Below, in pieces: positions 1 to 6,338 of a stretch of DNA of 64,000 nucleotides. How positions within the stretch are numbered: position 1 is the stretch's first letter; each line of letters begins with the position of its first letter. Both the position numbers and the translations under genes were made by a program. The notes under the pieces are model-generated. The model saw only the letters and a list, made by a program, of their open reading frames with translations, made no database searches and had not been told where the DNA came from. The DNA is from Hyphomonas neptunium ATCC 15444 (GTDB lineage Bacteria; Pseudomonadota; Alphaproteobacteria; Caulobacterales; Hyphomonadaceae), in NCBI RefSeq assembly GCF_000013025.1, contig NC_008358.1, forward strand, positions 1,240,001-1,304,000, in the 5' to 3' direction.

Positions 1-1616
1 ATCCCGGCGGCAAGAAGGTGTTTGAAAACATTCACCTGAACTTCCTCCCGGATGCCAAGATCGGTGTGGTCGGCGTCAACGGCTCGGGTAAATCGACCCT
101 GCTGCGCATCATGGCGGGCGTGGACAAGGATTTCTCCGGCGAAGCCTGGGCCGCTGAAGGCATCAAGGTCGGCTATCTCCCGCAGGAGCCAAAGCTCGAT
201 CCCAAACTCACCGCGTTTGAAAACGTCGCCGCGTCCTGCCCGGAAAAGCAGATGCTCGACAAGTTCAACGAGATCTCCGCCAAGCTCGGCGAAGATTACA
301 CCGATGAACTCATGGAAGAGATGACCAAGCTGCAGGAGCAGATCGACGCGGCCGATGCGTGGGACATCGACTCCAAGATCGAAATGGCGATGAACGCCCT
401 GCGCTGCCCGGACAACGACGCCGACGTCACCACCCTCTCGGGCGGTGAAGTCCGCCGCGTCGCGATCTGCCAGCTCCTGCTGTCCAAGCCCGACATGATC
501 CTGATGGACGAACCGACCAACCACCTCGACGCGGAAACCGTCGCCTGGCTGCAGAACTACCTGATCAACTTCCCCGGCTGCGTCATCCTCGTCACGCACG
601 ACCGTTACTTCCTCGACGACATCACCAGCTGGATTCTCGAGCTCGATCGCGGCCGCGGCGTGCCCTTCCAGGGCAACTATTCGGGCTGGGTCGAACAGAA
701 AGCCAAGCGGATGGAGCAGGAAGCGCGCGACGATGTCGGCCGCAAGCGCACCCTCGCCAAGGAACTTGAATGGGTCCGCTCCGGCCAGAAGGCCCGCCAG
801 GCCAAGTCCAAGGCCCGTATCACGGCCTATGAGAAGATGGCCTCGGAGGCTGAGCGCGAGAAGGTGATGACCGCGCAGATCCGCATTCCCCCCGGCCCCC
901 GCCTCGGCGGCGTCGTGCTGGAAGCAGAAAACCTCGGCAAGGCATTCGGCGACAATGTGCTGATCGAAAATCTCGACTTCAAACTGCCCCCCGGCGGTAT
1001 CGTCGGCGTGATCGGTCCAAACGGCGCGGGTAAATCCACGCTGTTCAAGATGATCCTCGGCCAGGAAAAACCCGATACCGGTGCCCTGCGCGTCGGCGAA
1101 ACGGTCAAGATCGGCTATGTCGACCAGAGCCGTGACAAGCTCGACCCCAACAAGAACGTCTGGGAAGAAATCTCCGGCGGCACGGACCTCATCGACCTGG
1201 GCGGCGTCTCGGTCATGTCGCGCGCCTATGTCGGCGCCTTCAACTTCAAGGGCACCGACCAGCAGAAGAAAGTCGGCATACTCTCGGGTGGTGAGCGCAA
1301 CCGCGTCCACCTCGCCAAGATGCTTCGCGGCAGCCACAACCTCCTCCTGCTCGATGAACCGACCAACGACCTCGACGTGGAAACCTTGCAGGCCCTCGAA
1401 GAAGGTCTCGACAACTTCCCCGGCTGCGCCGTTATCATCTCGCACGATCGCTGGTTCCTGGACCGTATGGCCACCCACATCCTCGCCTTCGAGGGCGACA
1501 GCCATGTCGAATGGTTCGAGGGCGACTTCTCGTCCTACCTCGAAGACAAGAAACGCCGCCTCGGCGAAGATGCCGTCAATCCAAAGCGCCTCAAGTTCAA
1601 GAAGTTCTCGCGCTGA
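1..1616 (+). CDS. ettA: Energy-dependent translational throttle protein EttA (5' end cut off)
   Basis: ABC-F protein that binds the ribosomal E site and gates entry into elongation according to ATP/ADP. The reading frame is open from the first bases and enters at PGGKKVFENI, which in this family lies some 20 residues after the start, so the true start is outside the window. Two ABC cassettes are visible: Walker A GVNGSGKST, signature LSGGEVRRV and Walker B LLMDEPTNHLD, then GPNGAGKST, LSGGERNRVH and LLLDEPTNDLD. A charged linker lies between them, rich in Lys and Arg around 720-850. There are no membrane segments, as expected of a cytosolic ABC-F protein. The C-terminus RLKFKKFSR is typical of EttA. 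The identity is secure; only the N-terminus is missing. Confidence 0.95.
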   Translation, partial: PGGKKVFENIHLNFLPDAKIGVVGVNGSGKSTLLRIMAGVDKDFSGEAWAAEGIKVGYLPQEPKLDPKLTAFENVAASCPEKQMLDKFNEISAKLGEDYTDELMEEMTKLQEQIDAADAWDIDSKIEMAMNALRCPDNDADVTTLSGGEVRRVAICQLLLSKPDMILMDEPTNHLDAETVAWLQNYLINFPGCVILVTHDRYFLDDITSWILELDRGRGVPFQGNYSGWVEQKAKRMEQEARDDVGRKRTLAKELEWVRSGQKARQAKSKARITAYEKMASEAEREKVMTAQIRIPPGPRLGGVVLEAENLGKAFGDNVLIENLDFKLPPGGIVGVIGPNGAGKSTLFKMILGQEKPDTGALRVGETVKIGYVDQSRDKLDPNKNVWEEISGGTDLIDLGGVSVMSRAYVGAFNFKGTDQQKKVGILSGGERNRVHLAKMLRGSHNLLLLDEPTNDLDVETLQALEEGLDNFPGCAVIISHDRWFLDRMATHILAFEGDSHVEWFEGDFSSYLEDKKRRLGEDAVNPKRLKFKKFSR

Positions 1617-1663
1617 ACCGGCCAAAGCGCCCCGCGCAATTGACCCGGACCGACACCCCGCTA

Positions 1664-1706
1664 CTCTCCCGGTCACTGATCAGTCCCTGATCAGCGACCG
1701 GGAGGG
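1664..1706 (+). promoter_or_regulatory. Long inverted repeat covering the amidase ribosome-binding site
   Basis: Two 20-nt arms (1664-1683 and 1687-1706) are complementary except for one A-C mismatch and one T-G pair, with a 3-nt loop TCC. Each arm contains the palindrome CTGATCAG. The 3' arm includes most of the GGGAGGGGG Shine-Dalgarno tract of the amidase start at 1715. No T-run follows, so it is not a standard terminator. It could hide the ribosome site, end ettA transcription, or bind a dimeric protein. Confidence 0.6.
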
Positions 1707-1714
1707 GGCATCCC

Positions 1715-3325
1715 ATGCTACGCCACATCACCGCCGCGCTCGCCGCGTTCACACTCGCCGCCTGCGCCACGCCGGCACCCGCCCTTGAGGGAGCCGCGCC
1801 CGCCGTGCCCACACCGCCAAATTACGAAGCCGATGCCACGCTGGCACAAACCCTGCCTGAGCTCTCCGCCGCCCTCGCCAGCGGCGCGCTGACCTCCCGC
1901 GATCTCACCGCCGCCTATCTCGCCCGCATCGAGGCGGTCGACCGCGCCGGCCCGCGCCTGCAATCGATCATCGCGCTCAACCCCAACGCCCTCACCCAGG
2001 CCGAAGCGTCAGACGCCCGCCGCGCAGCCGGCCAGGCCCTCGGCCCCCTGGATGGCATCCCCATCCTCCTCAAGGACAATATCGAAACCCTCGACCCGGT
2101 GCCCACCACGGCGGGCTCCCTCGCCCTGAAAGACAACCTCACCGGCCGCGACAGCCCCCTCGCCGCCGGCCTGCGCGCCCAGGGCGCCGTCATCCTCGGC
2201 AAGACCAATCTCAGCCAGTGGGCAAACTTCCGCTCCAACAATTCCATCAGCGGCTGGTCCTCCGTAGGCGGACAGGTCCGTAACCCCCACATGCTCGACC
2301 GCTCCCCCTGCGGCTCCAGCTCTGGCACAGGCGCGGCCATCGCCGCCTCGCTCGCGGCCGCTGGCGTGGGCACGGAAACCAACGGCTCCATCATCTGCCC
2401 GGCCAACGTCAACGGCCTCGTCGGCTTCAAGCCGACAGTCGGGCGCATTCCCCAGCAGGGCATCGTCCCCATCTCACCCAGCCAGGACACCGCCGGCCCC
2501 ATGACGAAAACCGTCACCGGCGCCGCCCTCCTGATGGACGCCATGGACGCGGGCGAGACCGGTTACGCCGCCGCCCTCTCCACCGAAGCGCTGAAGGGAA
2601 AACGCATCGGCGTCCTGCGCGCCGTCGTCGGCTCCAATCAAGACATCATCACCCGCTTCAACGGATCCGTCAGTATCCTGCGCAGTCTGGGCGCTGAAAT
2701 CGTCGAGATCGAGAAGTACAGCGTTCCCGGTGATTTCTGGGCCGCCACGCTGCTGGTGCTGCAATACGAGTTCAAAGACAGCCTCAACACCTATCTCGCC
2801 GCCGCGCCGCCAGCCGTCAAAACCCGCACGCTGGCCGATGTGATCGCCTTCAACATCGAACATGCAGACACCGAACTGTCCCTGTTCAATCAGGACCTGT
2901 TCGAGGCGTCCGATGCCCTCGGCCCGCTCACGGATGAAGCCTACACAAACGCCCTGGCCATCGTCCAGAACGCCACCCGCGCGGAGGGCATAGACCGTCT
3001 GTTGACGGAATACAGCCTCGACGCAATCGTCGCGCCGTCCGGCCCGCTGGCGCCGCGGGTCGATCCCATCAATGGCGATGTCTGGCCCGAATGGGCCGGC
3101 GCGGGCTTCCTCGCCGCCGTCTCCGGCTATCCCCATCTCACCGTCCCGATGGGCGAAGTCCACGGCGTCCCGCTCGGTTTCTCCTTCCTGGGCGGCAGGG
3201 ATACTGACGCCGCCATCCTCGCCTATGGCTACGCCTACGAGCAGGCCACCCGGCTACGCCCCGATCCCAAATATCTGCAAACCGCCGAAGACCGCCCGGA
3301 GATCGCCGCCGCAACGTTGCGCTAA
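1715..3325 (+). CDS. Amidase-signature family lipoprotein
   Basis: Secreted, lipid-anchored amidase of the Ser-cisSer-Lys family, which hydrolyses C-N amide bonds; the substrate is unknown. The N-terminus is a lipoprotein signal with lipobox LAAC (Cys17). The catalytic residues are readable: Lys120 in ILLKDN, cis-Ser201 in CGSSSGTG and nucleophile Ser225 in ETNGS, with the usual spacing of 24 between the two serines. Length (536 aa) is normal for an amidase with a signal. The ATG at 1715 follows a strong GGGAGGGGG site held in the stem at 1664-1706. The gene is monocistronic, followed by the hairpin at 3439. Third codon positions are strongly C-biased. A glutamyl-tRNA amidotransferase role is excluded by the signal peptide and solitary context. 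Confidence 0.85.
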   Translation: MLRHITAALAAFTLAACATPAPALEGAAPAVPTPPNYEADATLAQTLPELSAALASGALTSRDLTAAYLARIEAVDRAGPRLQSIIALNPNALTQAEASDARRAAGQALGPLDGIPILLKDNIETLDPVPTTAGSLALKDNLTGRDSPLAAGLRAQGAVILGKTNLSQWANFRSNNSISGWSSVGGQVRNPHMLDRSPCGSSSGTGAAIAASLAAAGVGTETNGSIICPANVNGLVGFKPTVGRIPQQGIVPISPSQDTAGPMTKTVTGAALLMDAMDAGETGYAAALSTEALKGKRIGVLRAVVGSNQDIITRFNGSVSILRSLGAEIVEIEKYSVPGDFWAATLLVLQYEFKDSLNTYLAAAPPAVKTRTLADVIAFNIEHADTELSLFNQDLFEASDALGPLTDEAYTNALAIVQNATRAEGIDRLLTEYSLDAIVAPSGPLAPRVDPINGDVWPEWAGAGFLAAVSGYPHLTVPMGEVHGVPLGFSFLGGRDTDAAILAYGYAYEQATRLRPDPKYLQTAEDRPEIAAATLR

Positions 3326-3438
3326 TCACGTCCCCTCCTTGCGCCTCCCGCTGGGGATGCGCAGGAACAGGCGCCCCAATCAAGCCACACCGGAACAGGG
3401 GTATTCTGCTCCTCCCGGTGCCATGCTAGGCAGATTGA

Positions 3439-3466
3439 GGCTGGACCGTCTGGGTCCGGCCTTTTT
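3439..3466 (+). terminator. Intrinsic terminator downstream of the amidase gene
   Basis: Stem GGCTGGACC / GGTCCGGCC (one T-G pair), 5-nt loop, then five T. It lies 113 nt after the amidase stop but only 13 nt before the next start codon, so it could also attenuate that gene. Confidence 0.7.
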
Positions 3467-3479
3467 CATTGAGGCCATA

Positions 3480-3974
3480 ATGAAGCGCGCCGTTTTCCTC
3501 CTGACCCTCGCTGCGGCCCAGCCCGCCGCCGCCCTTGCCGATACCAGCACCTATCATGCGCGCTGGCATGAGGCGGTCAGCGTCGTCAAAGAGGGGCTCG
3601 CCTACGACGCAGAGGCAATCGCGGCCTTTGACGCAGGCAATCAGCAAGGCGTGTGCCTGGCTCTGGTTGGGGCGGCCGATGCTTTTGGCAAAGCCGTGGA
3701 AGAAATGACCGCCATACGCGATGGTGTCGGCGCCGATGAAAGCCTCACCCCGGAAGAACGCGCCGAATTCGACGGCCTTTCCGAACACATCGACATCACC
3801 AGCGAAAACTTCACCGACACCGGCCTCTCCTTCGTCTCCCAATGCCAGCAAGCTGCGCCCGCTGCCGAACAATATGAGGAGGAGTATTACGAAGAAGACG
3901 ACGCAGACTATTACGATGAGGAAGCGGACGAAGAGGGATATTATTATCAAGAGTACGAGGGCGATTGGGAATAG
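3480..3974 (+). CDS. Secreted protein with acidic, tyrosine-rich tail
   Basis: I do not recognise this protein. It has 164 residues: a clear signal peptide ending around ALA-DT, a helical middle with a few cysteines, and a C-terminal tail of about 35 residues made almost only of Glu, Asp and Tyr (for example YEEEYYEEDDADYY). The ATG at 3480 has a GAGG site 6 nt upstream. The oddity is the promoter-proximal context: a terminator-like hairpin ends 13 nt before the start. The acidic tail could bind divalent cations or basic proteins in the periplasm; that is inference from composition only. Confidence 0.75.
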   Translation: MKRAVFLLTLAAAQPAAALADTSTYHARWHEAVSVVKEGLAYDAEAIAAFDAGNQQGVCLALVGAADAFGKAVEEMTAIRDGVGADESLTPEERAEFDGLSEHIDITSENFTDTGLSFVSQCQQAAPAAEQYEEEYYEEDDADYYDEEADEEGYYYQEYEGDWE

Positions 3975-3995
3975 CGTCCGGGCGCTCTTGCGCCC

Positions 3996-4691
3996 CTAAA
4001 CCCGCCGCCCCCGCGCCTTCATCCGCTCGGTATACTCCCGTAACAACCCGACCCTCCGGGGACGGAAACTTTCCCCCGTCCGCTCAGCTGTTGCAATCCG
4101 GTCAATCCGGAAACTCCGCCAGTCCTGGCGCAGCTTGCACCAGGCCAGCAGTACCAACACCTTCTCCGCATAGAGGATCGTCAGGGGCAGGACGAACCGG
4201 TCCGTCGCATTGCCGGCCTCGTCGCGATAGGACAGCCGCAGGGTTTCCTCCTCCCAGCACGCTGAACGGATCAGCGCCAGGTCGCGCGCCGGTATTTCCC
4301 GCCGGTCATACCGGAACACGTAATGCACGGCATGGGCGGCTTCGCGCTGCTGGCGCTCGGGCAGGGTGGCAATCACTTTTGAAAGCGCCAGCTGCGCCGC
4401 CTCGGCAATTTCGCTGTCGCCGGAATTCTGCGCCTCGGCCAGGCCGATCAGCAGCGCTTCGATTTCAATCCGCGTAAAGCTCTGTGGGGGCAGGGCCGGG
4501 TCTTCCTCCAGCACATAGCCATAGCCTGCTTCCCCATCAATCCGCGCCCCCGCGGCGCGCAGGGCGGCAATATCCCGGTAGATCGCCCGCTCTGAAACCT
4601 CGGTCTCCTGCGCCAGCCGCGCCGCCGTCACCGGGCGGGGCAGGGTGCGCATCAGATGCAGCAGGCGAAAGAGACGGTCGGTGCGGGCCAT
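3996..4691 (-). CDS. YafY-type transcriptional regulator (HTH + WYL domain)
   Basis: A 231-residue DNA-binding regulator. Residues about 1-60 form a winged helix (LFRLLHLMRTL, ARLAQETEVSERAIYRDI), followed by a WYL ligand-sensing domain around 135-215 (LRLSYRDEAGNATDRFVLPL, WRSFRIDRI). Members of this family usually control a divergent neighbour involved in stress or metabolism. Here it is divergent from the glutathione S-transferase gene, with a perfect inverted repeat in between, so it probably represses itself and that gene. The start gives MARTDRLFRLL, the usual N-terminus of the family. The effector is unknown. Confidence 0.88.
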   Translation of the reverse strand: MARTDRLFRLLHLMRTLPRPVTAARLAQETEVSERAIYRDIAALRAAGARIDGEAGYGYVLEEDPALPPQSFTRIEIEALLIGLAEAQNSGDSEIAEAAQLALSKVIATLPERQQREAAHAVHYVFRYDRREIPARDLALIRSACWEEETLRLSYRDEAGNATDRFVLPLTILYAEKVLVLLAWCKLRQDWRSFRIDRIATAERTGESFRPRRVGLLREYTERMKARGRRV

Positions 4692-4709
4692 GGCGAAACA
4701 CTAGAAAAA

Positions 4710-4736
4710 CCCTCCTGACGAAAACTGTCAGGAGGG
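4710..4736. promoter_or_regulatory. Operator-like inverted repeat between the WYL regulator and GST genes
   Basis: Perfect 10-bp arms CCCTCCTGAC (4710-4719) and GTCAGGAGGG (4727-4736) are separated by 7 nt in the divergent promoter region. Placement between a DeoR/WYL regulator and its likely target makes this the best operator candidate. Confidence 0.6.
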
Positions 4737-4792
4737 GGCCACCATAGTGTCTCCATGCCGCCCCCGGCAAGTACCCCCGAAGGAGACCTGAA

Positions 4793-5404
4793 ATGCTCAC
4801 CCTTTACCACTCCCCCCATTCCCGCTCGACCCGCATCATCGGCCTCCTGCACGCCATGGGCATCCTTGACCGCGTCAAGGTCCGCATCGTCTCTGTCGCG
4901 CGCAATGATGGCACCGGCGGGCCCGACCCGCTCAACCCCCATCCCGAAGGCAAGGTGCCCGTCCTTGTCCATGACGGCGTTGAAATCTGGGAAAGCTCGG
5001 CCATCATGCTGTATCTGACAGACCTCTTCCCGGCGTCCGAATTCGGCGTACCCCAGGGCGACTGTCAGCGCGGCCGTTTCCTCTCCTGGCTCTCCTGGTA
5101 TGGCGGCGTGATGGAGCCGGTCATCGTCTTCAACCATATGGGCCTGGAAGACCCCATCCTTCACGCTACCTTCCGCGGCATGCCGGAAATCATCGCCCGC
5201 CTCCACAAGGCGCTCGAGCAAGGCCCCTGGCTGATGGGCGACCGCCTCACCGCCGCCGACCTCCTCATCGCCTCGCCCTTCCTCTGGTTCAAGGACGCCA
5301 CCCCGGATGACCCCCTCATCCGCGACTGGGTAGACCGCGTCGCAAACCTCCCCTGGCAAGGCGCCGTCATGGACTATGAAACCTGGCACATGGCCCCCGC
5401 CTGA
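4793..5404 (+). CDS. Glutathione S-transferase family protein
   Basis: Cytosolic GST of 203 residues. The thioredoxin-like N-terminal domain (about 1-78) contains the active-site region HSPHSRSTR, the cis-Pro motif GKVPVL and the glutathione gamma-glutamyl contact WESSAIMLYL. The alpha-helical C-terminal domain contains the conserved capping motif LTAADLLIASPF. The start at 4793 has AAGGAG 8 nt upstream. It is probably a single-gene unit controlled by the divergent WYL regulator. The electrophilic substrate cannot be read from sequence. Confidence 0.9.
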   Translation: MLTLYHSPHSRSTRIIGLLHAMGILDRVKVRIVSVARNDGTGGPDPLNPHPEGKVPVLVHDGVEIWESSAIMLYLTDLFPASEFGVPQGDCQRGRFLSWLSWYGGVMEPVIVFNHMGLEDPILHATFRGMPEIIARLHKALEQGPWLMGDRLTAADLLIASPFLWFKDATPDDPLIRDWVDRVANLPWQGAVMDYETWHMAPA

Positions 5405-5410
5405 CGCGGT

Positions 5411-5486
5411 CTGTCCGGATTTGTCCTGATCTGTCCGAGAGTGTCCAAGTCTGTCCGGACGTGTCTGGTCCTGACGCTTGGAGTCC
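5411..5486 (+). repeat. TGTCC decamer array, copy A
   Basis: TGTCC recurs at exactly 10-bp steps at 5412, 5422, 5432, 5442 and 5452, with degenerate units at 5462 (TGTCT) and 5482 (AGTCC). The array begins 7 nt after the GST stop codon, in the sense orientation. The first two units share TGTCCGGATTTGTCCTGA exactly with copy B at 21844. Confidence 0.85.
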
Positions 5487-5526
5487 CGTTGGAGTTTTGT
5501 TGGAGTTTTCCGCAAAAAACTCCAAC
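5478..5526 (+). repeat. TTGGAG 11-mers and 28-bp palindrome, copy A
   Basis: TTGGAG occurs at 5478, 5489 and 5500, an 11-bp period. The last unit starts an inverted repeat with arms GTTGGAGTTTT (5499-5509) and AAAACTCCAAC (5516-5526) and loop CCGCAA. The 28-bp palindrome is identical, loop included, to the one at 25999-26026 read on the other strand. Confidence 0.85.
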
Positions 5527-5717
5527 GGAGTTCGCGGAAAGCACAACGCCTCTTACCCCTCTTCCGCGAAGTGGGAGAGGAGGGGCCTGCCGCCAAAGGC
5601 GATGGGAGGTGAGGGCCTTCCGCCCTATCCACCATTATTCCCCCCAAACCTGTAGTAACTCCGCGATTTCCAGAAATCTCATCCACCCCCTCCGCAGGCG
5701 GAGGTATACTCCCTCCC

Positions 5718-6086
5718 ATGACGCCCCAGATCGCCCGCCTCTATGCCCACGTATCGCCGGTCTTCTGGCCATACCTCTGGCTACAGCTGCGCTGGATATT
5801 CAAACGTCAGGATAAAGAACTCCGTACCCTCCTCATCTCGGTTACCCGCTGGGGCCAGGTCCACATCGTCCAGGTCGGCGACCACTGGCGCGCCTATCGC
5901 AAACCCGAAGCACTAAAGCCGGGCTGGGACGATCCGGTCTGGCAAAGCGCGGTCCCGCCAAATATGGTTGGCGTTTTTCTGGAGGAATCCCAAACCTCTC
6001 CAACGCAGGTTTTCGGCGGCATCCCCCTCGAAGCTCATCCTGAGCAAAGTCGAAGGATAAGCGGGCTCACCCCCGACACCTCCTAG
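5718..6086 (+). CDS. Hypothetical protein with repeat-derived C-terminus
   Basis: I do not recognise this protein. It has 122 residues with a hydrophobic, aromatic N-terminal segment (FWPYLWLQLRWIF), then a basic stretch and a domain containing RWGQVHIVQVGDHWRAY. The last 20 or so residues are encoded by a dispersed palindromic repeat (6031-6062), so the natural C-terminus may have been replaced or extended. It starts at an ATG close behind the composite repeat element. Existence is likely but not certain. Confidence 0.55.
   Translation: MTPQIARLYAHVSPVFWPYLWLQLRWIFKRQDKELRTLLISVTRWGQVHIVQVGDHWRAYRKPEALKPGWDDPVWQSAVPPNMVGVFLEESQTSPTQVFGGIPLEAHPEQSRRISGLTPDTS
6031..6062. repeat. Dispersed CTCATCCTGAG...CGAAGGAT palindrome
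   Basis: An imperfect palindrome (arms GCTCATCCT and AGGATAAGC) of the kind widely scattered in proteobacterial genomes. Here it overlaps the 3' end of the hypothetical gene at 5718-6086. Confidence 0.6.
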
Positions 6087-6170
6087 CCGCGCGCAGCGAG
6101 TGGAAATCCGATCAATGAAAAGGCAAGCACCGGCCGCGCCCCCGCGCGTTCCGGCCAAACCCGCTGCCCG

Positions 6171-6338
6171 CTACTCCCCCTTATGCTCCGGCAAAGGCTC
6201 ATCCGGAGAAATCAAAATCCGCGCCGCCGCGCCATCAGGATCGTCAAACTGGCCGGTCCGCACCGCCCAGAGAAACCCGACCAGCCCCAGGCCGCCCATC
6301 ATCAGGGCGATGGGTATCAGGAACACAAGACCGCTCAT
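6171..6338 (-). CDS. ccoS: cbb3-type cytochrome oxidase assembly protein CcoS
   Basis: A 55-residue single-pass membrane protein needed to insert haem and copper cofactors into cbb3 oxidase. The start gives MSGLVFLIPIALMMGGLGL, a hydrophobic segment followed by FLWAVRTGQFDDPDG, the hallmark of CcoS (W-x(4)-GQF-D-P-x-G). Its ATG overlaps the ccoI stop codon by 4 nt (TCAT at 6335-6338), so it is the last gene of the operon. An in-frame start 15 codons upstream exists but would lie inside ccoI and is unlikely. Confidence 0.92.
   Translation of the reverse strand: MSGLVFLIPIALMMGGLGLVGFLWAVRTGQFDDPDGAAARILISPDEPLPEHKGE

Larger units (their letters stand above)
5405..5717. other. Intergenic region carrying a composite repeat element
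   Basis: No gene is supported in these 313 nt. From left to right they hold a 10-bp-period TGTCC array, three 11-bp TTGGAG units ending in a 28-bp palindrome, and an imperfect GC-rich hairpin around 5556-5585 (CCCCTCTTCC against GGGAGAGGAGGGG). The same order of parts is found on the opposite strand at 25.9-26.1 kb. Confidence 0.7.

Noticed and set aside
5411..5486. Decamer arrays as a CRISPR
   Set aside because: The repeat unit is 5 bp conserved within 10 bp, there are no unique spacers of 25-40 bp, and no cas genes are present.
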